DNA of 8,278 bases from Akkermansia muciniphila (lineage in GTDB: Bacteria; Verrucomicrobiota; Verrucomicrobiia; Verrucomicrobiales; Akkermansiaceae). Positions 1 through 5,550 of the stretch are shown piece after piece. The position numbers were made by a program, and so were the translations under genes. The DNA lies in contig CAMBTF010000060.1 of NCBI GenBank assembly GCA_945870545.1, forward strand, positions 1 through 8,278. The letters run 5' to 3'. The notes beneath the pieces were generated by a model that saw only the letters and a program-made list of their open reading frames with translations, was not told the DNA's origin and did no database searches. Numbering within the stretch: the first letter of the stretch is position 1; each line of letters opens with the position of its first letter.

Positions 1-203
1 CCGCTATCGGCGACAAGGAAGGTGAAGACCCGCCACACCTCGCCGTCCATGATCTTTGCGCGGTTGAAATCCAGGATCTCGCCGATGCCGGGATTCACGA
101 TCTGCAGGAGATAAACCAGCACGTGAAACAGCGCGTAATATTTCAGCAACCCGGGGAACGACAGCCACCCGAATTTCCTCTCCCATTTATCCAGAAACTG
201 CAT
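1..203 (-). CDS. Rhomboid-like membrane protein, N-terminal part
   Basis: The 5' end of a minus-strand gene that runs off the left edge; about 67 residues are visible. It begins MQFLDKWERKFGWLSFPG, followed by a hydrophobic stretch at about residues 20-37 (LLKYYALFHVLVYLLQIV), then a soluble loop containing GEVWRVFTFLVA. A first hydrophobic helix, a loop and a GEVWR-type motif leading into a second helix resemble the start of rhomboid-family intramembrane proteins as I remember them from Verrucomicrobia. The catalytic Ser/His region would lie outside the window, so protease activity cannot be judged. The ATG at 203 has AAAGGG about 8 bases upstream. It is divergent from gcvT. The family call is an inference; that this is the coding frame is fairly secure from its residue pattern and open frame. 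Confidence 0.65.
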   Translation of the reverse strand, partial: MQFLDKWERKFGWLSFPGLLKYYALFHVLVYLLQIVNPGIGEILDFNRAKIMDGEVWRVFTFLVADS

Positions 204-525
204 CGGCGTGACCCTTTACCATCCCAGAGAGCCGCGCAAGCCGCGAACGTGCCGAAAGCAGTGCGCGGAAGAAGACCCGGGGAAAGAGCACGAATGAAAA
301 ATATCCATTCACCCAGACATCCTATGGCAGCGGCGCACCGACAGCAATATCCGCTGCGATGCCGAACACGGATTCCTGCCGACAGAAGCGGGCACAAGGC
401 GGGTCACGCACCGGCTCCATAGGGGTCCCCCACTAGGCAAAAAACCTGTCCGAATGAAAAAGAGAACCACAACCGGAGCGAAGCGGAGATAGCCGGACTG
501 GAAACTCCCTATCTTTCCGGCAAAT

Positions 526-552
526 AAACGCGGATGGACACGGAATAGACGG
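526..552 (+). repeat. Dispersed intergenic repeat, left copy
   Basis: The core is AAACGCGGATGGACACGG followed by AATAGACGG. The right copy (621-650), read on the minus strand, gives AACCACGGATGAACACGG then ATGAAAAGACGG. The first 18 bases agree at 15 positions, and the AGACGG end is shared after a 2-3 base length difference. From memory, this type of sequence (MNTDE... or ...PSVFIRG... when translated) is scattered between genes in many Verrucomicrobia and Planctomycetes genomes and gives rise to spurious annotated proteins. Its function is unknown to me. Confidence 0.6.
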
Positions 553-620
553 TGGGGAAAATCCGTCATGACATCTTGATAGACATTGAAAGAGCCGGAC
601 TACAGCCGAGATGCTCATTC

Positions 621-650
621 CCGTCTTTTCATCCGTGTTCATCCGTGGTT
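621..650 (-). repeat. Dispersed intergenic repeat, right copy (inverted)
   Basis: Inverted partner of the copy at 526-552. On the plus strand it reads CCGTCTTTTCATCCGTG followed by TTCATCCGTGGTT, which contains two ATCCGTG units in tandem. The two arms are separated by about 68 bases and could pair as a long imperfect hairpin in RNA or single-stranded DNA. It ends about 90 bases before the gcvT start, so such a fold would sit in the gcvT leader if transcription starts upstream of it. Confidence 0.6.
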
Positions 651-740
651 CGAATTCTTCACGTCTCTTGTGGAGGAACCCTGACCGGCTCCGCCCACAT
701 TTGCCCTTGAGACTTTTCATGCCTGCCACACTCTTGCCGC

Positions 741-1820
741 GTGTCCGATACCGTCCTCCACTCGCCCCTCGAAACCGCCCACCTCGCCCTCGGCGCGAAG
801 CTCATCCCTTTCGGCGGCTGGGCGATGCCGGTGCAGTATTCCTCCATCCTCACCGAGCACGCCGCCGTCCGCGAAAAGGCCGGAGTGTTCGATATTTCCC
901 ATATGGGCCAGATCTTCGTGACCGGTACGGATCACGTCGCGTGGCTAGACACCCTACTCACCAACAACCTTTCCAAGCTCGCCCCCGGCCAAGGCCAATA
1001 CACGATCATGCTCAACGAAAGCGGCGGCGTGATCGACGACCTCATCGCCTACCGCCTTTCCGAAGCGGAAACTCTCCTCGTAATCAATGCGTCAATGATC
1101 GCCGAGGATGTCGCCTGGATGGAGAAACACCTCGCCCCCGGCGTCAACCTCCGCAACGAATCCAATGCCTGGGCCGGCCTCGCGATCCAAGGGCCGGACG
1201 CCGCCGCCCTCTTCGCAAAACTTTTCCCCTCCGAAACCCTCCCACCCCGCAACGGCATTTCCCAAACCGCCACTGGGGAAATCGTTTGCCGCACCGGCTA
1301 CACCGGCGAGGACGGATACGAGTTCTTCTGCCCCGCGGAAAACGGCATCGCTGCCTTCGAAAAATTCATCGCGGCCGGAGCCACCCCCTGCGGCCTCGGC
1401 GCGCGCGACACCCTGCGCCTTGAGAGGTGCTTCCCCCTCAACGGCAACGACCTCTCCCCCACCCGCTCACCCATCGAGGCCGGCCTCGGCTTTTTCTGCG
1501 ATCTCACAAAACCTCATTTCATCGGCCGCGAAACCCTCCTTTCCCAAAAATCAAACGGCCCGGAAGTGAAGCTCACCGCCATCGAGCTCACCGAGAAAGG
1601 CCCACCGCCCCGCCCGCATTATCCCGTGCTCTCCGCCGATGGCGAAACCCTCGGCGAACTCTCCAGCGGCGTCCTCTCGCCCACCCTCGCCACCGGCATC
1701 GCCATGGCCTATCTCCCCGCCGCCTTCACCAAGCCCGGCACGCCCCTCCTCATCGATATCCGCGGCCGCCAATTCAAGGCGGTCACGGTGAAAAAGCCGT
1801 TCCTTAAAAAACCGAAATAG
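741..1820 (+). CDS. gcvT: Aminomethyltransferase (glycine cleavage T protein)
   Basis: GcvT takes the aminomethyl group bound to the lipoyl arm of GcvH, releases ammonia and passes the one-carbon unit to tetrahydrofolate as 5,10-methylene-THF; it is cytoplasmic. The product is 359 residues, normal for the family. Visible signatures: FGGWAMPVQYSS (residues 24-35), VFDISHMGQ (49-57), GGVIDDLIAY with the expected catalytic Asp at 100 (95-104), RTGYTGEDGYEFF (184-196), and GLGARDTLRLE through the PIEAGLGF region (218-251). The frame is closed by a stop at 708-710, so the GTG at 741 is the only good start before the conserved N-terminus; no clear Shine-Dalgarno precedes it. The last ~20 codons recur at 2319-2385. 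gcvH follows 1.43 kb downstream rather than immediately. Confidence 0.96.
   Translation: MSDTVLHSPLETAHLALGAKLIPFGGWAMPVQYSSILTEHAAVREKAGVFDISHMGQIFVTGTDHVAWLDTLLTNNLSKLAPGQGQYTIMLNESGGVIDDLIAYRLSEAETLLVINASMIAEDVAWMEKHLAPGVNLRNESNAWAGLAIQGPDAAALFAKLFPSETLPPRNGISQTATGEIVCRTGYTGEDGYEFFCPAENGIAAFEKFIAAGATPCGLGARDTLRLERCFPLNGNDLSPTRSPIEAGLGFFCDLTKPHFIGRETLLSQKSNGPEVKLTAIELTEKGPPPRPHYPVLSADGETLGELSSGVLSPTLATGIAMAYLPAAFTKPGTPLLIDIRGRQFKAVTVKKPFLKKPK
1751..1811 (+). repeat. gcvT 3'-end repeat, copy inside intact gcvT
   Basis: These 61 bases, encoding roughly IDIRGRQFKAVTVKKPFLKK, match 2319-2379 at 56 of 61 positions. The five differences (GAT/GAC, CAA/CAG, ACG/ACC, CTT/CTG, AAA/AAG) are all silent third positions. 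The copies then diverge: this one ends PK-stop (TAG), the other S-stop (TGA). The spacing between copies is 568 bases. Confidence 0.9.
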
Positions 1821-1928
1821 TTCGATGCCCAGCGCCTAAATCGAGACATCCGTGCCCAGCCATTAGGTCGCGCGCCCTTCGGAGAATCTCATCCAGGCTT
1901 CCAAGCAGGCCAGCACGCGCAAGTGGTG

Positions 1929-1949
1929 GGACGGCGGTTGCAGCCGTCC
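1929..1949. repeat. Short perfect inverted repeat
   Basis: GGACGGC, a 7-base loop, then GCCGTCC. It lies where recognisable PIN-domain homology begins (about 1937), so it may mark an insertion or deletion junction that removed the upstream part of that gene. A terminator is unlikely because no T-run follows. Confidence 0.4.
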
Positions 1950-2101
1950 ACCGTATCGACTACCTTGTGACTTGGAATTTTAAACATATCGCGAATCCTT
2001 TCCTGCGTGAGCGAATCAGAAAACTTCTCGAATCCAACGGATACACAATGCCTGTGATGTGCAGCCCTGAAGAACTCCTACAAAGCCATGAAAAAAACTG
2101 A
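1937..2101 (+). pseudogene. PIN-domain toxin relic, C-terminal fragment
   Basis: Reading from about 1937 to the TGA at 2099-2101 gives a coherent C-terminus of about 54 residues. It contains AAVHRIDYLVTWNFKHIAN, followed by RERIRKLLESNGYTMPVMCSPEELL. The HxxDYLVTWNxKHIAN signature followed by a P(v/i)(M/I)C(S/T)PEEL ending is what I recall from VapC-like PIN-domain proteins, where the Asp belongs to the acidic RNase site. The preceding bases (1821-1936) do not encode the expected N-terminal part with its first catalytic Asp, and no suitable start is visible, so this looks truncated. Its stop overlaps the start of the next ORF by 14 bases, an arrangement I recall for this toxin/partner pair. 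Function is presumably lost. Confidence 0.65.
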
Positions 2102-2276
2102 AACCAAACCAGGCGGATACGACGCGGTCATCGACGAACTGCATCGGGTCAAACGCGAGATTTCGGCGGAACACGGCAATGATGTGCGCTCGCTCGCCGA
2201 GGAACTCCAGAATCGCCAGCGGGGACTTACGAACCTCGTCGCTCCGCCGGCGCGCAAAGCCCGCGCAGGCGCATAA
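2088..2276 (+). CDS. Small partner/antitoxin-like protein of the PIN module
   Basis: A 62-residue ORF starting at an ATG inside the end of the PIN relic (14-base overlap). The core YDAVIDELHRVKREISAEHG followed by NDVRSLAEELQNRQ looks helical and charged. It resembles the short proteins (pattern D-x-I-I-E-E-x-R-x-x-R-E-x-x-A-x-x-x-x-x-D-x-x-x-L) that I remember being encoded directly downstream of this PIN-domain subfamily. The tail is basic (PPARKARAGA). By context it would be the antitoxin or cognate partner, but that role is an inference. With the toxin truncated, it may be an orphan on its way to decay. The overlap implies translational coupling in the ancestral pair. Confidence 0.55.
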   Translation: MKKTETKPGGYDAVIDELHRVKREISAEHGNDVRSLAEELQNRQRGLTNLVAPPARKARAGA

Positions 2277-2310
2277 ATCGCGAAACCGCATCTTCCCCCA
2301 TCTCGAATAG

Positions 2311-2385
2311 CCCGGATTCATCGACATCCGCGGCCGCCAGTTCAAGGCGGTCACCGTGAAAAAGCCGTTCCTGAAGAAATCCTGA
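2311..2385 (+). pseudogene. Second copy of the gcvT 3' end
   Basis: The frame reads P-G-F, then IDIRGRQFKAVTVKKPFLKK, S, stop. From 2319 it aligns with gcvT 1751-1811 with only silent differences. The CCCGG just before may also correspond to gcvT 1734-1738 if nine bases (three codons) were lost. An in-frame TAG at 2308-2310 shows no longer gcvT reading frame survives. After both stops a CCAGCGC occurs at the same distance (+9 to +15), which hints that homology once extended past the gene, although seven bases can match by chance. It has no start of its own and is not a gene. Confidence 0.85.
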
Positions 2386-2397
2386 AGCACCCGCCAG

Positions 2398-2425
2398 CGC
2401 GGAGAACAATCTTGAACTCTCCGCG
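2398..2425 (+). terminator. Hairpin after the second gcvT end, possible weak terminator
   Basis: An 8-base perfect stem, CGCGGAGA and TCTCCGCG, with a 12-base loop and followed by TTT. It begins 13 bases after the stop of the duplicated gcvT end, where a gcvT terminator would be expected. The T-run is short and the loop is large, so termination strength is doubtful. Confidence 0.4.
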
Positions 2426-2446
2426 TTTCCGGCGATACTTACCCCA

Positions 2447-3181
2447 TTGCCAAAAGATGAAAAGCACCGCTCCCAAGCCGACCGACATCCGCAGGATGGC
2501 GGAGAAATACCGGAAAATCCGCTTGAGTCAGCCATCGATTTCGTTATCGGAAATGCAGGCGCAACTGGTGAGGAACCGTTCGAACGAAGGCGACAAATTG
2601 CTCATCTCCAGCTCAAAGCCCTCATAGATTGGGCGCGCATCCATTCTTTCTTTCTGGATCAGCAGCTATGGTCGGGGATAGCCAAAATCGGAGGCTCCGA
2701 GCATGACATCTGGGAGAATGGAGACCGCATGTGGAAAGCAACGAGACCGAACCGTTTTGGCTGGACGGTGCTCCCGGGTGATGACGGCGATCCGGTGCTA
2801 TCGGAAGCAACCCCGCTGGAGTATCTTTCCCGTTGGCTCAATTCCAACCGCCTGCTTGGCGATACCGTTTGCTTGGGCGGCATACATTCATCCGACGAAG
2901 GAACACGGGTGATCGTTTCCCAGCGGTTTTTGATCGGCCGCTATCCTACCGCCCTGCAAATCAGGAAGGAGTTGCACAAATTCGGCTTCTGGCCCGTCCA
3001 CGGATTCTCAATCGGTTCTTACGCCGACTCCTCCTTCTTTAATCCGGATCTGGGTATCGCCCTGTTCGATGCCACCACTGACAATTTCATCCTGACCATG
3101 GGCACCCCCATCCCGATTGATGTCATCCCCATAACGGTCGGCCCCAAGCTCCGGGACCAACTCCTGAATCTCATGGCCTGA
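2447..3181 (+). CDS. Polyvalent-protein-type kinase-like protein
   Basis: A 244-codon frame. The C-terminal two thirds resembles, from memory, the Ser/Thr/Tyr-kinase-like domain found in phage and plasmid polyvalent proteins. Features: GGSEHDIW (82-89) as a glycine-loop-like turn, Lys97 in RMWKATRP as a possible ATP-binding lysine, ATPLEYLSRWLNSNRLLGD (121-139), VIVSQRFLIG (155-164), FDATTDNFIL with Asp208 and Asn213 in catalytic-loop spacing, and PIDVIPI with Asp225 as a possible metal ligand. Activity and substrate are unknown. The start is uncertain: this frame has only TTG at 2447 with no ribosome site. An ATG at 2457 in the neighbouring frame opens a 57-residue reading with better third-position GC (MKSTAPKPTDIRRMAEKYRK...), so a frameshift near 2520-2620 is possible. 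Local GC looks lower (53% in 2881-2940 against 75% in 1381-1440 of gcvT), suggesting acquisition. It lies between gcvT and gcvH on the same strand. Confidence 0.6.
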   Translation: MPKDEKHRSQADRHPQDGGEIPENPLESAIDFVIGNAGATGEEPFERRRQIAHLQLKALIDWARIHSFFLDQQLWSGIAKIGGSEHDIWENGDRMWKATRPNRFGWTVLPGDDGDPVLSEATPLEYLSRWLNSNRLLGDTVCLGGIHSSDEGTRVIVSQRFLIGRYPTALQIRKELHKFGFWPVHGFSIGSYADSSFFNPDLGIALFDATTDNFILTMGTPIPIDVIPITVGPKLRDQLLNLMA

Positions 3182-3251
3182 GCATGGTTCCCATTTCTCC
3201 GGAAAATTTCCCCTTCCTTTCCCGCCCTTTATCCGCCAAAAATCCACCCGC

Positions 3252-3638
3252 ATGAGCGCCACACAAATCCCCGCTGATCTCCTTTTTCAATCCTCCCACG
3301 AATGGGCACGCGTCGAGGGCGACACCGCCACCGTCGGCATCTCCGACCACGCCCAATCCGAGCTGACGGATGTCGTTTATGTAGAGCTTCCGCAGCTCGG
3401 CAAGACCGTCGATGCCGGCGATCCCACCGCCGTGGTGGAATCCGTGAAAGCCGCCTCCGACATCTACGCCCCGGTCTCCGGCGAGGTCATCGAGGTAAAC
3501 CCCGCCGTCGAGGCGGATCCCTCGCTCGTCAACACCGACCCCTACGGCGCAGGCTGGATCTTCAAGCTCAAGGTCACGAAACCCGACCAGCTTCCCTCGC
3601 TCCTCACCCCGCAAGCCTACGGCGAGCTGATCGGGTGA
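3252..3638 (+). CDS. gcvH: Glycine cleavage system H protein
   Basis: GcvH is the lipoylated shuttle that carries the aminomethyl intermediate from GcvP to GcvT and is reoxidised by Lpd. The product is 128 residues, the usual length. It shows SSHEWARVEGDTATVGI (14-30), SDHAQSELTDVVYVELPQLG (31-50) and the lipoylation motif VESVKAASDIYAP with Lys66 as the modified residue. GEVIEVN and the C-terminal ...YGELIG ending also fit. The ATG at 3252 gives a standard N-terminus; no clear Shine-Dalgarno is seen. The 70 bases before it show no promoter I can name, so it may depend on read-through from upstream. It ends 12 bases before the convergent cysJ-like gene, with no terminator between them. Confidence 0.97.
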   Translation: MSATQIPADLLFQSSHEWARVEGDTATVGISDHAQSELTDVVYVELPQLGKTVDAGDPTAVVESVKAASDIYAPVSGEVIEVNPAVEADPSLVNTDPYGAGWIFKLKVTKPDQLPSLLTPQAYGELIG

Positions 3639-3650
3639 AGCGGATGAGGT

Positions 3651-5387
3651 TCAATACACGTCCCGCAGGTAGCGCTTGTCCTTCTTGAGCTGGGCGATGT
3701 AGGCGGCGGCTTCCTCTGCGGAGAGTTTGCCGTGTTCGCGGGCGATGGTGTGGAGGGCGGCATCGACGTCCTTGGCCATGCGCGAGGCGTCGCCGCAGAC
3801 ATAGAAGGCGGCTCCGTCCTGCAGCCATTTCCACATCTCCACGCCTTCCTTGAGCATGAGATCCTGGACGTAGATTTTCTGTTTCTGATCGCGCGACCAC
3901 GCGAGATCCATGCGGCTTAAGACGCCTTCTTTTTGGAAATCCTCCAGTTCCGGGCCGTAGAGGAAATCGGTGGCCTGGTGCGGGTTGCCGAAGAACAGCC
4001 AGTTTTTTCCTTTCGCGCCGGTGGCCTTGCGCTCCTCCAGGAACGCGCGGAATGGCGCGATGCCCGTGCCGGGGCCGACCATGATGACCGGCACATTGCC
4101 ATCGGCGGGCAGGCGGAAGGCGTTGTTGCGGTGGACGTAAACGCCCGGCTTTGTTTCGTCCGAAAGGCGCTCGGCGAGATAGGTAGAGCAGATGCCGCCG
4201 CGTTTCCTGCCGTAGCTGTCATAACGCACGATGCCGACACACAGATGAACCTCGCCGGGATGCGCCGCCGGGCTGGAAGCAATAGAATAAAGGCGCGGCT
4301 GGAGATTTTTCAGTACCGAGACGAAATCCTCGCCGTCAGAAAAATCGGCCGGGTGATCGAGGACAAGATCGATGAGATCGCGGCCCCAGCAGAAATCCTC
4401 GTAGGCTTTCTTGTCATCCGCTTCGACGAGGGAACGTAGAAAGGGCGAACCGCTGCGCTTCTGCCATTTTCCGATGAGCGATTTGTTGATCGTGCCGATG
4501 TCGTAGTGGCAGATCAGCGCTTCGCGGAGGCTGACCTCTTCCCCGGTGGGAGTGGGCACATCGCCCGCCTTGAAGGGCAGCGCCGCGATGATCTCATCGA
4601 CCACGCTCGCGGGGTTTTCCGGCAGCACGCCGAGGGCGTCGCCCACCTCGTAGACAAGGCCGGAGCCTTCCAGCGAGAGTTCCACATGATTCGTCTGCTT
4701 CGGCCCCGGGCCGTTGAGATTGTAGTTGGCCAAGACGGCGGAGGGGAAGGGGTGCTTTTTGGAAAACCCACCTTCCTCGATCTCGTCGGTGACCGCGACG
4801 GTGGAAGCGGCGGCAGATGTCTCGGAAGACAGCAGCGCGATCACGGCCTTCGACCATTCCGCGTAGGGAACGTCCACATCCACATCCACATCCACGCGCG
4901 GGTAGAGACGGGTCGCGCCGAGCTCGGCGAGGCGGTTGTCGAAGTCGATGCCGCACTGCGAGAAATCCGGATATGAGCTGTCACCGAGGGATAGCACGGA
5001 GAAATGAACGTCGGCGAGGCCAGGCGCCGCGTCGCTCATCAGCCAGGTGTGGAAATCCAGAGCGGAGTCCGGCGGTTCGCCGTCGCCATAGGTGGAGGTG
5101 ATGATCAGCAGGTTTTTCTCCGTTGGAAGCCGTGTCCGATCATAGGTGGACATGTCCTGGAGGTTGGGCTCGAAATGACTCTTCTTGAGTGTTTTTACCA
5201 GTTTCTTGGCCAACCCTTCCGCCGTGCCCGTTTGTGATCCGAACAAAACCGTGATCATTACGGGTGGGCCGGCCAGCGCTGCTCCGGGAGCGGGCTGGGC
5301 GAGTATTCTGCTGAGAAACTCACCGAGCCATTGGCGTTGCTCGGGAGTGAAGGGGGCGTTTTCGGGTATGTGGATCGGGGAGACCAT
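3651..5387 (-). CDS. cysJ: Diflavin reductase, sulfite reductase flavoprotein (CysJ-like)
   Basis: A soluble FMN/FAD protein expected to move electrons from NADPH to a partner such as sulfite reductase. From the ATG at 5387 it is 578 residues, near the ~600 of CysJ. Order: N-terminal extension PENAPFTPEQRQWLGEFLSR (8-27); flavodoxin domain with FGSQTGTAEG (49-58), STYGDGEPPDSA (98-109) and LSLGDSSYPDFSQCG (132-146); connecting region; FAD site RLYSIASSP (365-373) and GGICSTYL (397-404); NADPH site VGPGTGIAPFRAFLEER (437-453), SRDQKQKIYVQD (498-509) and YVCGDASRMAKDV (529-541); ending KRYLRDVY, the classic CysJ C-terminus. An in-frame TTG at 5450 would add 21 residues, but ATG 5387 has AGAAGAG just upstream and a possible promoter behind it. 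No cysI-type hemoprotein gene is in the window, so the acceptor is uncertain; a related NADPH reductase role is the alternative. Confidence 0.88.
   Translation of the reverse strand: MVSPIHIPENAPFTPEQRQWLGEFLSRILAQPAPGAALAGPPVMITVLFGSQTGTAEGLAKKLVKTLKKSHFEPNLQDMSTYDRTRLPTEKNLLIITSTYGDGEPPDSALDFHTWLMSDAAPGLADVHFSVLSLGDSSYPDFSQCGIDFDNRLAELGATRLYPRVDVDVDVDVPYAEWSKAVIALLSSETSAAASTVAVTDEIEEGGFSKKHPFPSAVLANYNLNGPGPKQTNHVELSLEGSGLVYEVGDALGVLPENPASVVDEIIAALPFKAGDVPTPTGEEVSLREALICHYDIGTINKSLIGKWQKRSGSPFLRSLVEADDKKAYEDFCWGRDLIDLVLDHPADFSDGEDFVSVLKNLQPRLYSIASSPAAHPGEVHLCVGIVRYDSYGRKRGGICSTYLAERLSDETKPGVYVHRNNAFRLPADGNVPVIMVGPGTGIAPFRAFLEERKATGAKGKNWLFFGNPHQATDFLYGPELEDFQKEGVLSRMDLAWSRDQKQKIYVQDLMLKEGVEMWKWLQDGAAFYVCGDASRMAKDVDAALHTIAREHGKLSAEEAAAYIAQLKKDKRYLRDVY
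4873..4895. repeat. Hexanucleotide microsatellite inside the cysJ-like gene
   Basis: TCCACA repeated three times plus TCCAC on the plus strand. On the coding strand it gives alternating GTG-GAT codons, producing the Val-Asp run RVDVDVDVDVPY (residues 164-175) after the flavodoxin domain. Relatives, as I remember them, have one VDxDVD here. Gain or loss of a unit would add or remove two residues without breaking the frame. Confidence 0.85.
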
Positions 5388-5423
5388 TTCTCTTCTAGGC
5401 CAGTGGTTAGACCGGCTGCGGAA

Positions 5424-5450
5424 ATTGTACGCGACCGGCCATGGTTTCAA
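5424..5450 (-). promoter_or_regulatory. Possible sigma-70-type promoter of the cysJ-like gene
   Basis: On the minus strand TTGAAA (5450-5445) and TACAAT (5429-5424) each match the sigma-70 consensus at five of six positions. The spacer is 15 bases, shorter than the ideal 17. Transcription would begin near 5417, giving a leader of about 30 bases that contains AGAAGAG before the ATG at 5387. This supports the 5387 start over the TTG at 5450, which is the -35 box itself. Confidence 0.35.
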
Positions 5451-5550
5451 GCTCGGATCGTACCAATTTCATTCAGGCTCGGAGATTCCGTATCTGCTCT
5501 TTTCCGGCCTTGGGATTCACAGGGGACAACGGCGGGGGCTAGCGGGCGGC

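Larger units (their letters stand above)
204..740. other. Non-coding divergent intergenic region
   Basis: These 537 bases lie between the divergent rhomboid-like gene and gcvT. Several open frames cross the region, but none reads like a protein: they are rich in R, P and S, overlap each other and lack family motifs. The right half (about 520-655) holds two copies of a dispersed repeat in opposite orientation, listed separately. Promoters for both flanking genes should lie here, but I could not pick -10/-35 boxes with confidence. I looked for the conserved elements of a glycine riboswitch upstream of gcvT and did not see them. Confidence 0.6.

Noticed and set aside
123..422. Open frames on both strands in the left intergenic region
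   Set aside because: They overlap the rhomboid-like N-terminus and have no protein-like hydrophobic pattern, no ribosome site and no family signature.
491..601. Direct repeat AGCCGGACT at 491-499 and 593-601 as possible insertion-site duplication
   Set aside because: Nine bases flanking ~93 bases of non-coding DNA, with no terminal inverted repeats at those borders; too weak to call.
420..740. Glycine riboswitch upstream of gcvT
   Set aside because: The conserved aptamer elements could not be found in order; only short chance matches such as AGGCAAAAAACC were seen.
611..1423. A 270-codon plus-strand open frame overlapping the start of gcvT
   Set aside because: It is a shifted-frame shadow of gcvT: composition is dominated by R, P and H, it has no motifs, and gcvT is certain in the other frame. 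Its first residues come from the dispersed repeat.
1826..1860. TGCCCAGC repeated at 1826-1833 and 1853-1860
   Set aside because: Only eight bases, two copies, no regular array; not enough to call CRISPR or an attachment site.
5388..5450. Longer N-terminus of the cysJ-like gene from TTG at 5450
   Set aside because: The extra 21 residues are not typical of the family, the codons overlap a plausible promoter, and ATG 5387 has a better ribosome site.
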